A stretch of 45,250 nucleotides of DNA from Pelosinus fermentans (lineage in GTDB: Bacteria > Bacillota > Negativicutes > DSM-13327). This document shows positions 43,214 to 45,250 of this stretch, in pieces. How positions within the stretch are numbered: position 1 is the stretch's first letter; each line of letters starts with the position of its first letter. The notes under the pieces were generated by a model, which searched no databases, had not been told where the DNA came from, and saw only the letters and a list, made by a program, of their open reading frames with translations. Where the stretch lies: assembly GCA_002434245.1 (NCBI GenBank), contig DJJR01000017.1, positions 1-45,250 on the forward strand, given 5' to 3'. Made by a program: the position numbers and the translations under genes.

Positions 43214-45133
43214 TTAGAGAGAGATTCTTTTTATTTGGATATTATAGTGTTTTAGCTTTCTATATAGGGTAGGACGGGATATTCCTAACATATCGGCCGA
43301 TTGCTTTATATTAAAGCCGGAATTCTGTAATGCAGAGCGGATTTTCTCTTCCTCGGACATCGAATCGTCAGAGGATACAGAAAGAGAATGAAATTTAGTA
43401 TCATATTCTCTGCTTTCAAGGAATTTTTGTAGGATATCTTCGGTAACGACTAAATTTCCTGCTGTTATAACGAGTCTTTCGATAAAGTGGTTTAGTTCGC
43501 GGACATTGCCGGGCCATGCATATTGTGTTAAATAGAAATATGCGCCTGGGGTAAGCTCTATTTGCTTGTAGTAGGAGCGTTTATATTGTTCAACAAAATG
43601 ACGGGCTAGATATTCAATGTCACCATCTCTATCTCGTAAGCGAGGTAAATTTAAAACAAGCACCTTTAGACGGTAAAAGAGGTCTTGACGGAATTTTCCT
43701 TTATGAATTAGTTCTTCGAGATCTTTATTAGATGCAGCGATAATTCGTACATCCACGGGAATATATTTGTTATCACCAAGGCGCATGATTTGTCTTTCTT
43801 GTAGGACGCGTAGGAGCCGACTTTGACCATACTGATCCATTTCGGAAATTTCATCCAAGAATAAAGTACCGTTATGGGCCATTTCAAACAAGCCCTGTTT
43901 ACCTTTTTTGGTAGCGCCGGTAAAGGCTCCTTCTACGTATCCAAATAATTCGCTTTCCAATAAATTCGGTGGCAAAGCCGCACAGTTTACAGCTACAAAT
44001 GGACCGGTACTTCTTAAACCTAGATTATGAATGCTTTGCGCAAAGAGCTCTTTGCCAGTACCGGAATTGCCAATAATCAAAGTAGTAACATCCACTTGGG
44101 CAATTTCCCGGGCGATTCTTTTTACTTCAGTCATTTGTGGCGAAACGCTGATAATATCTTTCAGTGTGTATTTGGCTAGAAATTTCCGGACTAATACCTC
44201 GTAGCGGATTTTAGCTTCGGCTTCTTGGATACGGCTAATATCCTGGAATGTGACAAAGGCGCCGATTGGCACATTATCAACGATAATTGGGACAATATTT
44301 ACGCTTATCCAGAGATGAGCCTGACGCAGTACATAATCTAGAATTTGCTGGCCTTCCAAAAGACAATTATCAATATTAGGAATATCAAGAATGGTAGAAA
44401 GATCTTGTCCAATCATATCCTTGGCGGAGCAATTTAACAAACGCTCAGCTGCCGGATTGAAAATCAAGATTTTTTTATTTTGATTAACACTGATGATTCC
44501 CTCCATAGAATAGTCGATTAAGACCTTGAATTTCTCGGCACTTTCCTTTTCTATCAGGCGGCCTAGCGCAATTTTTTGAGCTTCTAATAAGGCTGTTTTT
44601 ACTGCATGGCTGCCAGAATGAATCATAACGGTTTTCAAGCCTTTTTTTTGAGCGAGCATCACCGTTTTATTACCGCCTAAGATAATGTCATAATGTAAAT
44701 GGGAAACTTTTTCAACCATCACGGGGATATCTTCATTTGTCTCTAAGTGGTAAATGGTTAAATCAATATTTAAGATTTCCGCAAGTATTTCTACATCCGC
44801 TACCATATTATCAAAAGCAATAAAGGCAACCTTAGGGTTAGAAAGCTTGGTTTTCGTTTTAGCTTCCTGAAAAATGTACGCTAAATCCTGGCCGGTAAAA
44901 ACAACTTCGACGACAGGGATTTTAATATTGTCATCAATGATTAATTGTGCCAGCCCGCCTCTGGCTATAATAACGTCTACATCTTGTAACTGCAGCTGGT
45001 GGGCCAAGGTGGTGGCATTTGACAACTGGCAAAAGTATAGATCCACTTTATCATGCAGACCAAGATCAGATGCGCTTACTTTTACTTGTTCTAGAAAAGC
45101 TTCATCAGAAGTGATAAAAGCAATTTTTGACAT
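43214..45133 (-). CDS. Sigma-54-dependent activator with PrpR N-terminal domain
   Basis: A 639-residue enhancer-binding protein. A PrpR-type sensory domain (about 5-190), a PAS domain (about 200-300), an AAA+ domain with Walker A GNSGTGKE (355-362), the sigma-54 contact loop GAFTGA (402-407) and LFLDEI (424-429), and a C-terminal Fis-type helix-turn-helix (IKQSADMLGISRPTLYRKL) are present. ATG 45133 is chosen because GAGGTG is correctly spaced for it; a GTG three codons earlier overlaps that site. It should turn on sigma-54 promoters in response to a small ligand. No -24/-12 promoter was found in this window, so its target is probably beyond the right edge. Confidence 0.92.
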   Translation of the reverse strand: MSKIAFITSDEAFLEQVKVSASDLGLHDKVDLYFCQLSNATTLAHQLQLQDVDVIIARGGLAQLIIDDNIKIPVVEVVFTGQDLAYIFQEAKTKTKLSNPKVAFIAFDNMVADVEILAEILNIDLTIYHLETNEDIPVMVEKVSHLHYDIILGGNKTVMLAQKKGLKTVMIHSGSHAVKTALLEAQKIALGRLIEKESAEKFKVLIDYSMEGIISVNQNKKILIFNPAAERLLNCSAKDMIGQDLSTILDIPNIDNCLLEGQQILDYVLRQAHLWISVNIVPIIVDNVPIGAFVTFQDISRIQEAEAKIRYEVLVRKFLAKYTLKDIISVSPQMTEVKRIAREIAQVDVTTLIIGNSGTGKELFAQSIHNLGLRSTGPFVAVNCAALPPNLLESELFGYVEGAFTGATKKGKQGLFEMAHNGTLFLDEISEMDQYGQSRLLRVLQERQIMRLGDNKYIPVDVRIIAASNKDLEELIHKGKFRQDLFYRLKVLVLNLPRLRDRDGDIEYLARHFVEQYKRSYYKQIELTPGAYFYLTQYAWPGNVRELNHFIERLVITAGNLVVTEDILQKFLESREYDTKFHSLSVSSDDSMSEEEKIRSALQNSGFNIKQSADMLGISRPTLYRKLKHYNIQIKRISL

Positions 45134-45180
45134 AGTCTTCACCTCAAAATTGTAAATAGACTATGTGAAAATTCGGCAAT

Positions 45181-45218
45181 TAGCAAAAGAAATCCTTCAT
45201 GTAGGATTTCTTTTGCTA
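45181..45218. terminator. Perfect hairpin near the right edge
   Basis: TAGCAAAAGAAATCC (45181-45195) and its exact complement (45204-45218) form a 15-base stem with an eight-base loop. It probably ends a gene lying to the right on the minus strand, upstream of the sigma-54 activator. Confidence 0.6.
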
Positions 45219-45250
45219 GAATTCATTATAGTTGTAACACGAAAATATTA

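Overview
The window looks like a chromosomal carbohydrate-utilisation region from a low-GC, anaerobic Firmicute. Most genes are AT-rich, carry strong AGGAGG-type ribosome binding sites and sometimes start with TTG or GTG. The gene set (sigma-54 PrpR-type activator, PocR-AraC regulator, methyl-accepting chemotaxis protein, nickel-pincer LarA homologue) would fit a Negativicute of the Sporomusa/Pelosinus kind. That placement is an inference from gene style, not a proven taxonomy. No rRNA, tRNA, CRISPR array, complete insertion sequence or phage gene was seen.

Region A (1-5.3 kb): an AldA-type lactaldehyde/glycolaldehyde dehydrogenase is divergent from an IclR regulator, with two large palindromes between their promoters. 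A DapA/NAL-family aldolase and a LarA-family protein follow. Together they could form an aldolase, aldehyde dehydrogenase and 2-hydroxyacid epimerase module.

Region B (5.4-18.6 kb): an FGGY kinase, an L-fucose/L-arabinose isomerase-family protein, a DUF4432 mutarotase-like protein, a class II aldolase and a zinc dehydrogenase lie head to tail. They are followed by a ChvE-MmsA-MmsB type multiple-sugar ABC transporter, a chemoreceptor and a PocR-AraC regulator. This reads as uptake, anomer handling, isomerisation, phosphorylation and retro-aldol cleavage of one sugar, whose identity I cannot fix.

Region C (18.6-25.8 kb): a DeoR regulator is divergent from a second set of the same three enzyme families (FGGY kinase, class II aldolase, zinc dehydrogenase). 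Here they are combined with a UlaA-type PTS EIIC that has no EIIA or EIIB beside it, plus a TetR regulator. It resembles a paralogous sister pathway.

Region D (26.5-39.3 kb): a glycoside importer (GPH/MFS symporter) and cytoplasmic-looking GH3, GH43, GH78 (alpha-L-rhamnosidase) and GH2 enzymes surround an unusual NAD-dependent epimerase fused to a zinc-finger-like tail. The MFS and GH3 genes are visibly richer in GC than regions A-C, suggesting horizontal acquisition. Imported plant-type glycosides would be cleaved inside the cell and the sugars passed to A-C.

Region E (39.3-45.25 kb): the remains of a divergent LysR/EamA pair, both missing their 5' ends, are followed by an intact radical-SAM plus MetE-like two-gene operon and a PrpR-type sigma-54 activator on the minus strand. 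Many intergenic spaces in the window hold gene relics (MDR N-terminus, TetR tail, GH43 fragment, LysR, EamA), which marks a locus of high gene turnover.
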